DNA of 49,635 bases from Desulfovibrionaceae bacterium (GTDB lineage Bacteria; Desulfobacterota; Desulfovibrionia; Desulfovibrionales; Desulfovibrionaceae), in contig JADFXV010000014.1 in the NCBI GenBank assembly GCA_015233395.1, positions 1-49,635 of the forward strand. The letters are read 5' to 3'. Position 1 is the stretch's first letter. Each line of letters begins with the position of its first letter. The notes beneath the pieces are model-generated. The model saw only the letters and a program-made list of their open reading frames with translations. It did no database searches and was not told the origin of the DNA. Of this stretch, positions 31,794-40,057 are shown one piece after another. A program made the position numbers and the translations under genes.

Positions 31794-33545
31794 CTAAAAA
31801 AACAATCCGGCCGGGGGGGTATGGGGGTTTTGGCGCAGTTTGCGGATTTGTTTGATTTCGTCGAGCAGTTTGACCACCCGGCCGTAGTTTTTTTTGACCG
31901 ACAGGCCGTAGGGCGAGAGTTTTTCGTCTTTGATATGGACGTAGTTGGCGAGCAGGTAGCGGTCGCAGAGGATTGTTTCGCCGATGTTCAAGACGCGTTC
32001 GACCAGATTGTCGAAATAGTTGACGATTTCATATTTGAGATTGCCCAGGCTATCGCTGAAGGTGGTCAGCATTTGCAGGTAGGTCAGTTTGGCGCCTTTG
32101 TAGTGCCGCAGTTGCAGATCTTCGAGGTCTTTGACCCGGCGCGCCTGCTGGATGAAGCTGTAGCGGCCCCAGACTTCCTGGTGGAGCGTGCGCAGGGCGT
32201 CGAAGGAATCGTAGTTGTCCGGGGAGAGCAGATAGGAGTCCAGGACCTTGGCCACGTTGGAGTAGAATTCGTCGGAATAGCCGATGATGCGGCGCTGGTT
32301 TTTGGTGAGCCAGGCGTAGAGGAATTTGAGCCGTTTTTCGTCGGTGTCGGTATTTTCGACGATTTCGTTGCGCTTGAAGATGATGCGGCCGGTGTATTCT
32401 CCCCGGACGATGTCGTTTAAGCGCAAGAACAGGTTGTAGATGTCCTTGATGATGTTGATCTTGGCCAGGGGGAAGCCGGTGAGCGGATGGACGACTTCCT
32501 GTCGCAGGACGGACAGGGCGCGGTCCTGGCGCACGTTGTTGGGGTCGAATTTGTGCTGGCGGTAGATGACGCGCAAGATGACCACGCGTTTTTGCGGGTC
32601 CACGAAATAGCCGCCCTTGCCGATGAGGTTCAGGGCTTCTTTTTGGTGTTCGCCGACGCTGACCAGGGCGAGTTTTTCCAGTCTGGGATAGTCCTTGGCG
32701 TCCGGGTGGGAGTACAGGCTGGTGACGGTGCGGTCGGACTGGCCGAGCACGCGCACCAGGAAGTTTTCGCCCAGGCGGTGCAGTCTGCGGGCGAACAGAG
32801 CGGCCGAGGTGCGCCGTTCGGAGACGATGGGGAAGCCGTAGAGCTCCATGAGGAACTGGTAAACGAACTGCCGGTTCCGTTCGTAGCGTTTGTCGTCGCC
32901 GGGAGTGAATTTGCCGATGCGCAGGCCGAAGCGTTTGAGTTCGGTGTCCAGGTCCGAGGGCAGGGAAGCGTAGACGCCGCTCAGGTAAAAATCGCCGTAG
33001 GTGTCCTGGGCCATGACGTGGGCGCGTTCCATGTTACCCAGATAATCGAGCAGGTCGGGAAAGGCGTCCAGGCTGGTGACGTCGCGTCCGGCGAAGCGGG
33101 CGCGGAATTCCTCCTGGATTTGCCGGGGCAGGCGCATGGCGACGGTCAGGGCGTTTTGGGCGAAGACGGAGTCTTCCAGCGGGCATTTGGCCAGGGCGAT
33201 TTCCTCGGGCTGGTCGTAGAGGCCGTGCAGGATGTCGTATTGGAAGACTTCCTGGAAATATTTCAGCGGCCTAGCCAGGGCGACCATGCTGAAACCGGGT
33301 AGATCCTTGTATTCGTACAGGTCGCCCTCGAAGGAGGGGAGCAGTTCGCGCGATTCGACCAGGGGATAGTTTTCGGTCGTGAAGTAGGGTTTGAGCAGGC
33401 AGTGTTTGATGTGGGCCTGGTCGAGAAAATTTTTCAGTCCCCGGATGGTCTTGATCTGGGGCGGGGCGGCGAGTTTGCCCGGCTCGGTCTCGCGGGCGCC
33501 CGGGGCGCGGCTGAAGGCGTCTTGCCAGGAAAAGTGCTTGGACAT
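31794..33545 (-). CDS. Large conserved-looking protein of unknown function (583 aa)
   Basis: A 583-residue soluble protein starting MSKHFSWQDAFSRAPGARE. It is charged, tyrosine-rich and mostly helical, with sustained good codon use across its length. No P-loop, metal motif, signal peptide or membrane helix was found. Notable blocks are NQRRIIGYSDEFYSNVAKVL and LLDEIKQIRKLRQNPHTPPA at the C-terminus. ATG 33545 lies 2 bp after the stop of the DedA gene, so the two form an operon. A longer frame reaching 33959 overlaps DedA and has shadow-like Arg-rich composition. I do not recognise the family. Confidence 0.75.
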   Translation of the reverse strand: MSKHFSWQDAFSRAPGARETEPGKLAAPPQIKTIRGLKNFLDQAHIKHCLLKPYFTTENYPLVESRELLPSFEGDLYEYKDLPGFSMVALARPLKYFQEVFQYDILHGLYDQPEEIALAKCPLEDSVFAQNALTVAMRLPRQIQEEFRARFAGRDVTSLDAFPDLLDYLGNMERAHVMAQDTYGDFYLSGVYASLPSDLDTELKRFGLRIGKFTPGDDKRYERNRQFVYQFLMELYGFPIVSERRTSAALFARRLHRLGENFLVRVLGQSDRTVTSLYSHPDAKDYPRLEKLALVSVGEHQKEALNLIGKGGYFVDPQKRVVILRVIYRQHKFDPNNVRQDRALSVLRQEVVHPLTGFPLAKINIIKDIYNLFLRLNDIVRGEYTGRIIFKRNEIVENTDTDEKRLKFLYAWLTKNQRRIIGYSDEFYSNVAKVLDSYLLSPDNYDSFDALRTLHQEVWGRYSFIQQARRVKDLEDLQLRHYKGAKLTYLQMLTTFSDSLGNLKYEIVNYFDNLVERVLNIGETILCDRYLLANYVHIKDEKLSPYGLSVKKNYGRVVKLLDEIKQIRKLRQNPHTPPAGLFF

Positions 33546-33547
33546 CG

Positions 33548-34105
33548 CTATTTCTTGTGTTTGCGATTGCGCCGGATGATCCAGACGACGCAGACGGTCA
33601 CGGCGACGGCGCCGATGACCGCCATTTGGATGTGCTTGACGTTGGTCATGAAGCGTTCGACCACGCTGCCGAAGAGGAAGCCGGCGAAGCCGAAGGTCAG
33701 CGCCCAGACGAACGCCCCGGTGGCGTTGAGCAGCAGGAATTTGACCGAGCCCAGGCTGGTTGTGCCGAGATAGAAGGGGGTGACGTTGCGCAGTCCGTAG
33801 AAGAAACGGAAGCTGAGCACGATCAGCTCGTGGTAGCGTTCGATCATTTTGGCGAGCTTGTTCGCGCTGCGGCGCCAGGACTCGCGTTTCTCGATGATGC
33901 TGTTGCCCTTCCAGCGGCCGATGTAGAAGGCGAACTGGTCGCCGCACAGGCTGCCGCAAAAGGCCGCGGTGATGCAGTAGGTCAGGTCCAGATGGCCCAG
34001 GCTGGACAGGTAGCCGGCCACGAGCAAAATGGTTTCCCCTTCGAGAAAGGTTCCGATGAACAGGGCGAGATAGCCGTAATGCGCGAGCAGTTCTTCAACG
34101 GACAT
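33548..34105 (-). CDS. DedA/VTT family membrane protein
   Basis: A 185-residue inner-membrane protein of the DedA (SNARE-associated/VTT) family, whose members translocate or scramble lipids such as undecaprenyl phosphate and phosphatidylethanolamine, and affect envelope and proton-motive-force homeostasis. Seen are FIGTFLEGETILLVAGYLS, GDQFAFYIGRWKG and RFFYGLRNVTPFYLG, the last holding the conserved arginine region. Four to five membrane segments; the C-terminus is basic (IIRRNRKHKK). Start 34105 has AAGG upstream. It is 2 bp before the 583-aa gene. Exact lipid substrate unknown. Confidence 0.9.
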   Translation of the reverse strand: MSVEELLAHYGYLALFIGTFLEGETILLVAGYLSSLGHLDLTYCITAAFCGSLCGDQFAFYIGRWKGNSIIEKRESWRRSANKLAKMIERYHELIVLSFRFFYGLRNVTPFYLGTTSLGSVKFLLLNATGAFVWALTFGFAGFLFGSVVERFMTNVKHIQMAVIGAVAVTVCVVWIIRRNRKHKK

Positions 34106-34240
34106 GAATAAACCTTGCCGCGGCAAGCGGGATGCGGTCCCAGGGCACAAGCGCCCGGACGATCGCTTCGCCGCGCCGGTGCGGACGGATTTCGGGTGTG
34201 GGGTAGGGCCAGGCGTGTCGCGCGGCGCCGATCCATACGT

Positions 34241-35251
34241 CTATTTTGCGATTTTCACCAGCAGCGTATCGCCTCGTTTTTCGACGGACGGCTCTTTCCT
34301 GGCCGCGTTTTGGTCTCCCTTGTAATCAAGCACGATGCGGAATCTGTCCGGGTGGACGCCCAGGCGAATGCGTTCCACGAAATCGCCGTCGCCCGGCAGG
34401 ACGCTCGGGCCGTGGAAAACCCAGTCGCCGTACAGGTCCAGGGCCAGCCTCGCGGGCTGGATTTTTTGAAAATAGGCGACGTGGTCGAGGAACCGTTTGG
34501 TTTCGATGCGCAGCGTGCAGTCGCTGGGACCGCATTCGAGCGTGATCGCGGAAATCTGCCCGGGCTTGGCCGTCGCCGCGGCGGTTTCCGCAGCGGGGGC
34601 CGGTTTGACGGTCGCCGCCGGCGAGGTTGGCGACAAAGCTTTTTGGCCGGCCGGCCGGGGCGTTGCCGGGGAAGCATCCTGGCGAGCGGCGGCCGAGCTC
34701 ACGGGCGCGGGCGCCGTGGCGGACGGGGCCGGGACCGCCGCCGGAGCGTTTGGCGCGTCCTGGGGCGCGGCCTGCTCCGAGGCGGACGCGGGCGCGATGC
34801 GCTCTAGCGCCGCGCCGGCGAGTTGAAGCGCCTGGGCGCGCTCGGCGGCGAGTTCTTCCTCGGATTGACCCGGCCCGGGCGCAACGTCCTGGGTGACGGC
34901 CGGCGGCGGCAGGATGAGCTCGGGCAGGAGTTTGTAGAGGATGGCGAAGGCGTTCTTGCGCCAGGCGGGTATCTGGCCGTCCGCAGTCACCTCTTCCCAG
35001 GGCATGGGGCCGGTCTGGGGCGGCGGCGTAACGATCGGTTCGGCGGGCTGCGCGGGTTCGGGCGTGATGGCCGTCGCACTTGGCGTTTCGGTCTCGGCGG
35101 GCAAGTTTTCGGTGATTTGCCCTCCAGTGAACAGGCCTCCGAGCGAGGACAATATATTTCCCGAGCGCTCCCGGTTGAGCGCCGCTCCGGCGGCCATGGC
35201 CAGGACAAGCATGGCGAACAGAATACCTATCGCTCGTTTGTTCGACGACAT
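34241..35251 (-). CDS. AMIN-domain envelope protein with Pro/Ala-rich linker
   Basis: A 336-residue protein with an N-terminal signal anchor (RAIGILFAMLVLAMAAGAAL), a long Ala/Pro/Thr-rich stretch (about residues 50-235) and a C-terminal AMIN-like beta domain (about 235-336). AMIN strands are ITLECGPSDCTLRIETKRF, PARLALDLYGDWVF and FVERIRLGVHPDRFRIVLDY, ending KRGDTLLVKIAK. AMIN domains direct amidases, secretins and pili proteins to peptidoglycan or the periplasm. No amidase or secretin domain follows, so this would be a stand-alone periplasmic AMIN protein. It is divergent from nnr. Confidence 0.78.
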   Translation of the reverse strand: MSSNKRAIGILFAMLVLAMAAGAALNRERSGNILSSLGGLFTGGQITENLPAETETPSATAITPEPAQPAEPIVTPPPQTGPMPWEEVTADGQIPAWRKNAFAILYKLLPELILPPPAVTQDVAPGPGQSEEELAAERAQALQLAGAALERIAPASASEQAAPQDAPNAPAAVPAPSATAPAPVSSAAARQDASPATPRPAGQKALSPTSPAATVKPAPAAETAAATAKPGQISAITLECGPSDCTLRIETKRFLDHVAYFQKIQPARLALDLYGDWVFHGPSVLPGDGDFVERIRLGVHPDRFRIVLDYKGDQNAARKEPSVEKRGDTLLVKIAK

Positions 35252-35391
35252 TGCGGTTTTTCACCCCGGGATGTATGGACTGACATTGACGGCGCTTGCC
35301 TCGTCGCCGCGCTGTATTTTTTGCATAGCGTATTTATAAGCTGTCCCGCAACCGGAAAATCCCGGAATATGGACCTTTTCGAGGAGAAGCC

Positions 35392-36972
35392 ATGTTCGAC
35401 CCCCTGCCTACTCCAGCCGAGGCGAGCGCCTGGGACCAGGCCGCGATATCCGAGTTCGGCGTGAGTCGCGAGATTCTCACGGAAAACGCGGCCCGGGCCG
35501 CGTTTTCCGTGATCGAGAGCGATTGCGGCGATCTGCGCGGCAGCCGGGTGCTGCTTTTCGCCGGACCGGGCGGCAACGGCGGCGACGCCATCGCCCTGGG
35601 CAACATCCTGGCCGATCACGACGCGCAGGCGCTGCTTGTCCTGACCAAGGCCGAAACCGCGCGCAAGGGGGCGGCCGGCTACTTCCTGAAGCTGGCCAAG
35701 AAGTCCGGCCTGCCCACGGCCGCGATCGAGGATTTCGATTTTTCCCCGGATACGCCGCTGGACCTTTTGCCCGACATCGTGGTCGACGGCCTGCTCGGCG
35801 CCGGTTTTTCCGGCGAGCTGCGCGAACCCATGCTCTCCTATGTCAAGGGGATCAATGCGGTCGGCCGGGAAGCCCGGGTCTATTCGCTGGACCTTCCCTC
35901 TGGCCTGGACGGGCTGACCGGGCGGCCCTCGCCGGCAGCGGTCGAGGCCCGGGCCACGATCGCCTTCGAGGCGGCCAAGACCGGCTTGTACGCGCCGGGA
36001 GCGCAACGGTATACGGGCGAAATTTTCGTGCGCAAGGTGGGCGTCCCGAAGGCCGTGCGCGAGAAGCGCCCAAGCGCCGCCTGGCTGCTCACGCCGCGTC
36101 TGTGCGCCGATCTGCCTGAGTTCAATCCCGTCTGGCACAAGGGCCGGGCCGGGCATGTCCTGATCGTGGGCGGCTCGCCCGGGCTCACCGGCGCGCCGCA
36201 CCTGGCCGGCCTGGGGGCGTACCGGGGCGGGGCGGGGCTGGTGACGGTCGCTTGTCCGGCCGGACTGGAAATCCTGGTTAAGGGCAATATGGCGGAACTG
36301 ATGACCTGGCCGCTTCCGGGCGGGGACGAATGGGACATAAAAAATGCATCAGTGCTAGTAGACGAACTAGATAAGTTTGATTCGATCGTTATAGGTCCTG
36401 GAATTGGACGGTCGAGGACTACTGCTCTGTTTATTGAAAAGTTACTTGGGATTTTGCGCTCGGCCACTCCCAAGCCCATCGTCTGGGACGCCGACGCCCT
36501 CCACCTGCTCGGCGCCTACGGCGCCGTCGACAACGCCCTGCCGGGCGGCGGCGTCGTCACCCCGCACCCCGGCGAAGCCGCGCGCATGCTCGGCATCAAT
36601 ATCACCCAGGTCATGAATTCGCGCACCGAAGTCGTCCGCAAACTGGCGCAAGCCACCGGCTGCGCCGCCGTGCTCAAAGGCCCCAATACCCTGATCGCCG
36701 GAGACGAACCGGGAGAGCCGGGACTGTGCGTCTCGCCTTTCACCGCCCCCTGCCTGGCCGTGGGCGGCTCCGGAGACGTCCTGGCCGGACTAGTGGCCGC
36801 CCTCGCGGCGCAAGGAAAATCGCCCTTGCGCGCCGCCCGGCTGGCGGTATATTGGCATGGCTTGGCCGGCAAACTGCTGGAAAAAAACTACCCCCGCCGG
36901 GGCAACCTCGCCAGCGAAATCGCCGGCGCCCTGCCCGAGGCGCTCACGGAGTGGACACATGCTGCACGCTAA
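35392..36972 (+). CDS. nnr: Bifunctional NAD(P)H-hydrate epimerase / dehydratase
   Basis: A 526-residue repair enzyme for hydrated NAD(P)H. The N-terminal YjeF epimerase domain (to about residue 215) has LFAGPGGNGGDAIALGNIL and VDGLLGAGFSGEL. The C-terminal ADP-dependent dehydratase domain has VLIVGGSPGLTGAPHLAGL, GPGIG at 335-339, DADALHLLG, TPHPGEAARML and AVGGSGDVLAGLVAALAAQG. Length is normal. Residues about 315-356 are encoded by a patch of about 38% GC (36336-36460) with codons such as ATA, CTA, TTA and AGG that are rare elsewhere here, although the protein motif is kept. It overlaps the CBS gene by 14 nt. AGGAGAAGCC precedes the ATG. Confidence 0.95.
   Translation: MFDPLPTPAEASAWDQAAISEFGVSREILTENAARAAFSVIESDCGDLRGSRVLLFAGPGGNGGDAIALGNILADHDAQALLVLTKAETARKGAAGYFLKLAKKSGLPTAAIEDFDFSPDTPLDLLPDIVVDGLLGAGFSGELREPMLSYVKGINAVGREARVYSLDLPSGLDGLTGRPSPAAVEARATIAFEAAKTGLYAPGAQRYTGEIFVRKVGVPKAVREKRPSAAWLLTPRLCADLPEFNPVWHKGRAGHVLIVGGSPGLTGAPHLAGLGAYRGGAGLVTVACPAGLEILVKGNMAELMTWPLPGGDEWDIKNASVLVDELDKFDSIVIGPGIGRSRTTALFIEKLLGILRSATPKPIVWDADALHLLGAYGAVDNALPGGGVVTPHPGEAARMLGINITQVMNSRTEVVRKLAQATGCAAVLKGPNTLIAGDEPGEPGLCVSPFTAPCLAVGGSGDVLAGLVAALAAQGKSPLRAARLAVYWHGLAGKLLEKNYPRRGNLASEIAGALPEALTEWTHAAR
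36336..36460 (+). other. Low-GC codon-anomalous patch inside nnr
   Basis: My hand count gives about 46 G+C in 120 bases, compared with well over 60% on both sides. Boundaries are sharp: ordinary codons resume at CGCTCGGCCACTCCC. No indel or stop. It includes the ATP-site GPGIG motif, so function is preserved. Confidence 0.8.
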
Positions 36973-37414
36973 AGACGTCATGACCGCAAAGGTGATCGCG
37001 CTGCGCCCCGAAATGAAAATCGTCGAGGCGGCCAAAATCCTGCTCGACAACCACATCAACGGCGCGCCCGTGGTCGGCGGCGATCTCGAACTGCTCGGCA
37101 TCCTGTGCCAAAGCGACCTCGTGGCCCAACAAAAAGCCGTGAGCGTGCCCTCGTTCTTCTCCACGCTCGACGGCTTCATCCCCCTGGGCTCGTTTAAGGA
37201 CATGGACCGCGAAATGGAAAAAATCGCCGCCACCACCGTCGGCGCGGCCATGACCCCGGACCCGCTCTACGTCACCCTTGACGCCAGCGTCGAAGACATC
37301 GCCGGCGTCATGGTCGACAAGGGCTACCACACCGTTCCCGTGGTCGACGACGGCAAAGTCGTCGGCGTCGTCGGCAAGGAAGACATCTTGCGCACCCTGA
37401 TCGAAAACAAATAA
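36959..37414 (+). CDS. CBS-domain pair protein
   Basis: A 151-residue protein made of two CBS motifs (about residues 5-60 and 90-150). The first has AKDVMTAKVIALRPEMKIVE and NGAPVVGGDLELLGILCQSD; the second AAMTPDPLYVTLDASVEDIA and YHTVPVVDDGKVVGVVGKED. CBS pairs sense adenine nucleotides or SAM. With no catalytic domain it would act by binding a partner. The start at 36959, with GGAG seven nt upstream, lies inside the last codons of nnr (14-nt overlap), so the two are probably coupled. tsaE follows after 18 bp. Confidence 0.92.
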   Translation: MLHAKDVMTAKVIALRPEMKIVEAAKILLDNHINGAPVVGGDLELLGILCQSDLVAQQKAVSVPSFFSTLDGFIPLGSFKDMDREMEKIAATTVGAAMTPDPLYVTLDASVEDIAGVMVDKGYHTVPVVDDGKVVGVVGKEDILRTLIENK

Positions 37415-37432
37415 TCAGTTCGGACGCCGCCG

Positions 37433-37936
37433 GTGCCGACCCCGGGCCTGACCCTCACCCTCCCGGCCGAGGCCGACACCCTGCGCCTCGGCCGCATCCT
37501 GGCCGAAACAGCGCCGCCTTCCGCCGTCCTGCTCCTGGCCGGCGCGCTCGGCAGCGGTAAAACCTCCCTGGTCAGAGGCTTGACCCTGGCCCTGCCGGGC
37601 GGCGACCGCGCCGAAATCGCCTCCCCCAGCTTCACCCTGTACAATCTTTACCCGACCAGCCCGCCCGTGGCCCACTTCGACCTCTACCGCCTGGGCGCGG
37701 GCCGGCCGGACGCCGAATACTTCGAGTGGCTCGACGAAATCGAAGCCGGACGCCCGGCCCTGCTCGCCCTGGAATGGCCCGAACGGCTCGGCCAAGACGA
37801 TCTGCCGGGCGACTACCTGCTCGCGCGTCTGACCATGGCCCCTCCCGGACGCGCGGCGGCCCTGACGGCCCACGGCCCCACGGCGCGGCGATGGCTGGAG
37901 AGAGTGGAGGAAGAAAACCGGGGGGAAACTTTTTGA
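37433..37936 (+). CDS. tsaE: tRNA threonylcarbamoyladenosine ATPase subunit TsaE
   Basis: A 167-residue ATPase needed with TsaB and TsaD to make t6A at tRNA position 37, the substrate that MtaB (6980-8260) modifies further. The P-loop is GALGSGKTSLVRGL near residue 42, then SPSFTLYNLYP and AHFDLYRLGAG, the TsaE signatures. Start is GTG 37433 with a weak ribosome site. The last codons (NRGETF and stop) come from the left arm of an intergenic hairpin (37919-37934), so the gene ends inside repeat DNA and its C-terminus may have been extended. Confidence 0.93.
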   Translation: MPTPGLTLTLPAEADTLRLGRILAETAPPSAVLLLAGALGSGKTSLVRGLTLALPGGDRAEIASPSFTLYNLYPTSPPVAHFDLYRLGAGRPDAEYFEWLDEIEAGRPALLALEWPERLGQDDLPGDYLLARLTMAPPGRAAALTAHGPTARRWLERVEEENRGETF

Positions 37937-38050
37937 AAAAAGTTTCCCCCCGCGCCCCTCTTCAAAAATTTTCATTCTTTGAGCCTGCCGACTCTTTTCG
38001 CGTCACGAAAAGAGCCGGCAGGCTCAAAGCTGGTTTTTGAAAAGGGAACG
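37919..38050. repeat. Two-hairpin intergenic unit after tsaE
   Basis: Hairpin 1: CGGGGGGAAACTTTTT (37919-37934) with its complement at 37937-37952, which supplies the tsaE stop. Hairpin 2: 37978-38000 pairs with 38006-38028 over 23 bp with one mismatch (TTTGAGCCTGCCG with CGGCAGGCTCAAA, then CTCTTTTCG with CGAAAAGAG), set inside TTCAAAAATTTTC against GGTTTTTGAAAAGGG. Same plan as 20836-20966 with an unrelated inner palindrome. Confidence 0.85.
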
Positions 38051-38158
38051 GGGGGACGTTTTTGGGTCTGAACGCGGCAAATCCGGCGGGAATGAAATCC
38101 TGCCGGATTTGGAAAAATGAGCCGGGGCGATTGGTGAATCGCCCATCCTCGGGCGTCC

Positions 38159-38518
38159 TTACTGCAAGCTTTTGCGCACCGGCGTCTTGTCAAACACCAC
38201 CGCCGTGCCGTAGCAGGAGAAATACCGGCTGCCGTCCGGGTGGAAGGCCACGTTCTCCATGTAGCCGATGATGCCGTCGGCGCCGATGTCCAAGGCCTGG
38301 GCGGCCAGGCCCATGAAGGCGCAATCGGCGTCGAAGCCGCGGCCGCTGACCAGGCCCAAAACCTTCTTCACCCGCCGGCCCTGGAGCAAGGGCGTGGTGA
38401 CGACCGGGAACCGGCCGGAAAAAAACATTTCCTTGGCGTACTGATAGCGTTTGCCGCGCTTGAGTTCTTCGCTCTGTTTCTTCAGCTTTTTTTCGGGTGC
38501 GCTAAATAGTGACAGCAT
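38159..38518 (-). CDS. YbjQ-like heavy-metal-binding-domain protein
   Basis: A 119-residue protein whose C-terminal three quarters resembles the YbjQ/UPF0145 family: VVTTPLLQGRRVKKVLGLVS, then AQALDIGADGIIGYMENVAF and SCYGTAVVFDKTP. YbjQ proteins form pentamers and have no proven function, although the domain is named for metal binding. The N-terminus is basic (EKKLKKQSEELKRGKRYQY) and not part of the usual fold. AAAAGGAGC lies ideally ahead of the ATG. Divergent from hypC. Moderate certainty of family. Confidence 0.68.
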   Translation of the reverse strand: MLSLFSAPEKKLKKQSEELKRGKRYQYAKEMFFSGRFPVVTTPLLQGRRVKKVLGLVSGRGFDADCAFMGLAAQALDIGADGIIGYMENVAFHPDGSRYFSCYGTAVVFDKTPVRKSLQ

Positions 38519-38690
38519 GTCTGCTCCTTTTCCGCCGCAGGGCGCCGGGTTCGCGTTGATCGCCAGGCTTCTTGCAAACTCTTTGCCATGTGCTAACTGC
38601 CTTGGAATCGTTGGAGTAGTTATGGGGTCCGTGAACAAATCCGGCGGCCGCGACGGAAAACCGTCGGAGCTCCGGCGCCGTGGCGCCGCC

Positions 38691-38718
38691 TTGACTTGAC
38701 GACCAGCCGGGCTATAAT
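38691..38718 (+). promoter_or_regulatory. Sigma-70 promoter of hypCDE
   Basis: TTGACT (38691-38696) and a perfect TATAAT (38713-38718) are 16 nt apart, ideal spacing apart from one nt. A CGGCGCCGTGGCGCCG hairpin lies immediately upstream. The start point would be about 38725, giving a leader of roughly 34 nt. Confidence 0.8.
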
Positions 38719-38758
38719 TCCCCGGTTCAAACCGCCAAGTCCAGGGAGGACAATGCGC

Positions 38759-38983
38759 ATGTGCCTGGCAATCCCCATGGAGATCAAATCCATCGACGGG
38801 CCGGTGGCCAACGTCGAAATATCGGGCGTGACCAAACAGGTCCGGCTCGACCTGATGAGCGAGGAAGCGAGCGTCGGCGATTATGTCATCGTCCACGCCG
38901 GGTTCGCCATTTCCCGGCTGGACCGCGAACAAGCCCTGGAAACGCTTGAGATCTTCAAGGAGTTGCGCCTTGACGCCTTTTGA
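38759..38983 (+). CDS. hypC: Hydrogenase maturation chaperone HypC
   Basis: A 74-residue chaperone that carries the Fe(CN)2CO unit with HypD and delivers it to the hydrogenase large subunit. The start is set by the essential Cys2: MCLAIPMEIKSIDGPVAN begins at ATG 38759, nine nt after GGAGG. An ATG two codons earlier at 38753 would bury the cysteine. The body (RLDLMSEEASVGDYVIVHAG) is a typical HypC beta-barrel. It overlaps hypD by 14 nt. Confidence 0.96.
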   Translation: MCLAIPMEIKSIDGPVANVEISGVTKQVRLDLMSEEASVGDYVIVHAGFAISRLDREQALETLEIFKELRLDAF

Positions 38984-40052
38984 TTCCTTCAAAAATCCGG
39001 ACTTGTGCCGCGCCCTGCTCGGCAAGCTCGAAGCCGCGCTCGATAAACCCATGCGCTTCATGGAAGTCTGCGGCACCCACACCGTGGCCATTTTCCACAG
39101 CGGGCTGCATTCGCTTCTGCCCAGTCAACTCGTCCACCTGACCGGCCCCGGCTGCCCGGTCTGCGTCACCCACGAATCCGAAGTCGCCGCCTTCATCGAA
39201 CTGGCGGGCAAGGACGGCGTGATCGTGGCCACCTTCGGCGACCTGATGAAAGTCCCGGGACCCGGCGGCGCCAATCTCAAAAAAGCCCAGGCCGAAGGCG
39301 CCCGCGTCGAGGTCGTCTACTCGCCGTTTGACGCCCTGGCCCTGGCCCGCGACAATCCCGCGAGCAAAGTCGTTTTCCTTGGCGTCGGCTTTGAGACCAC
39401 GGCCCCGGCCGTGGCCGCCACGGTCAAAATCGCCAGGGAACAAAAACTGGACAATTTCCTTCTGCTCAGCTTTCACAAGCTGGTCCCGCCGGCGCTGCGC
39501 GCCCTGCTGGCCGACCCGTTCATGAGCATCGAGGCCTTCTTGCTGCCCGGCCACGTCTCGGCCATCATCGGCCTGGCCGCCTACAAATTCATCGAGGACT
39601 ACCACGTCCCGGCCGTGATCGCCGGTTTCGAACCCGTGGACATCCTCACCTCCCTGCTGCTCATGGTCGAACAACGCAAAAAGGGCGAAGCCAAGGTGGT
39701 CAACGGTTATCCCCGCGTGGTCCCGGACGCGGGCAACCCCAAAGCCCTGGCCACGATGTACGAGGTCTTCAAGACCAGCGACGCGCTCTGGCGCGGCATC
39801 GGCGCGATCCCGGACAGCGGACTCGTCCTGGCCGACGCCTACGCGCAATGCGACGCCTTCAAAGTCCTGGACATCACGCTCAAGGAATCCAAGCCCCTGC
39901 CCGGCTGCCGCTGCGGCGACGTGCTCAAAGGCATACTCAAACCCAACGAGTGCCCGCTCTATAAAAAAGTCTGCACCCCGGCCAATCCGGTCGGACCCTG
40001 CATGGTCTCAACCGAAGGCAGCTGCGCCGCCTACTACAAGTATCAGTTGTAA
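38970..40052 (+). CDS. hypD: Hydrogenase maturation protein HypD
   Basis: A 360-residue [4Fe-4S] protein that assembles Fe(CN)2CO with HypC. Conserved cysteine motifs are EVCGTHTVAIFHSGL near residue 30, GPGCPVCVTHESE near residue 58 and GFETTAPAVAATV, with the C-terminal cluster ligands in LPGCRCGDVLKGILKPNECP and GPCMVSTEGSCAAYYKY. The best start is TTG 38970, eight nt after AAGGAG; ATG starts further upstream lie within hypC in another reading and lack support. The gene overlaps hypC. Confidence 0.95.
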   Translation: MTPFDSFKNPDLCRALLGKLEAALDKPMRFMEVCGTHTVAIFHSGLHSLLPSQLVHLTGPGCPVCVTHESEVAAFIELAGKDGVIVATFGDLMKVPGPGGANLKKAQAEGARVEVVYSPFDALALARDNPASKVVFLGVGFETTAPAVAATVKIAREQKLDNFLLLSFHKLVPPALRALLADPFMSIEAFLLPGHVSAIIGLAAYKFIEDYHVPAVIAGFEPVDILTSLLLMVEQRKKGEAKVVNGYPRVVPDAGNPKALATMYEVFKTSDALWRGIGAIPDSGLVLADAYAQCDAFKVLDITLKESKPLPGCRCGDVLKGILKPNECPLYKKVCTPANPVGPCMVSTEGSCAAYYKYQL

Positions 40053-40057
40053 ATTCC

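Noticed and set aside
36336-36460. Frameshift or pseudogene in nnr at the low-GC patch
   Set aside because: The frame stays open and the conserved GPGIG motif and downstream domain are intact.
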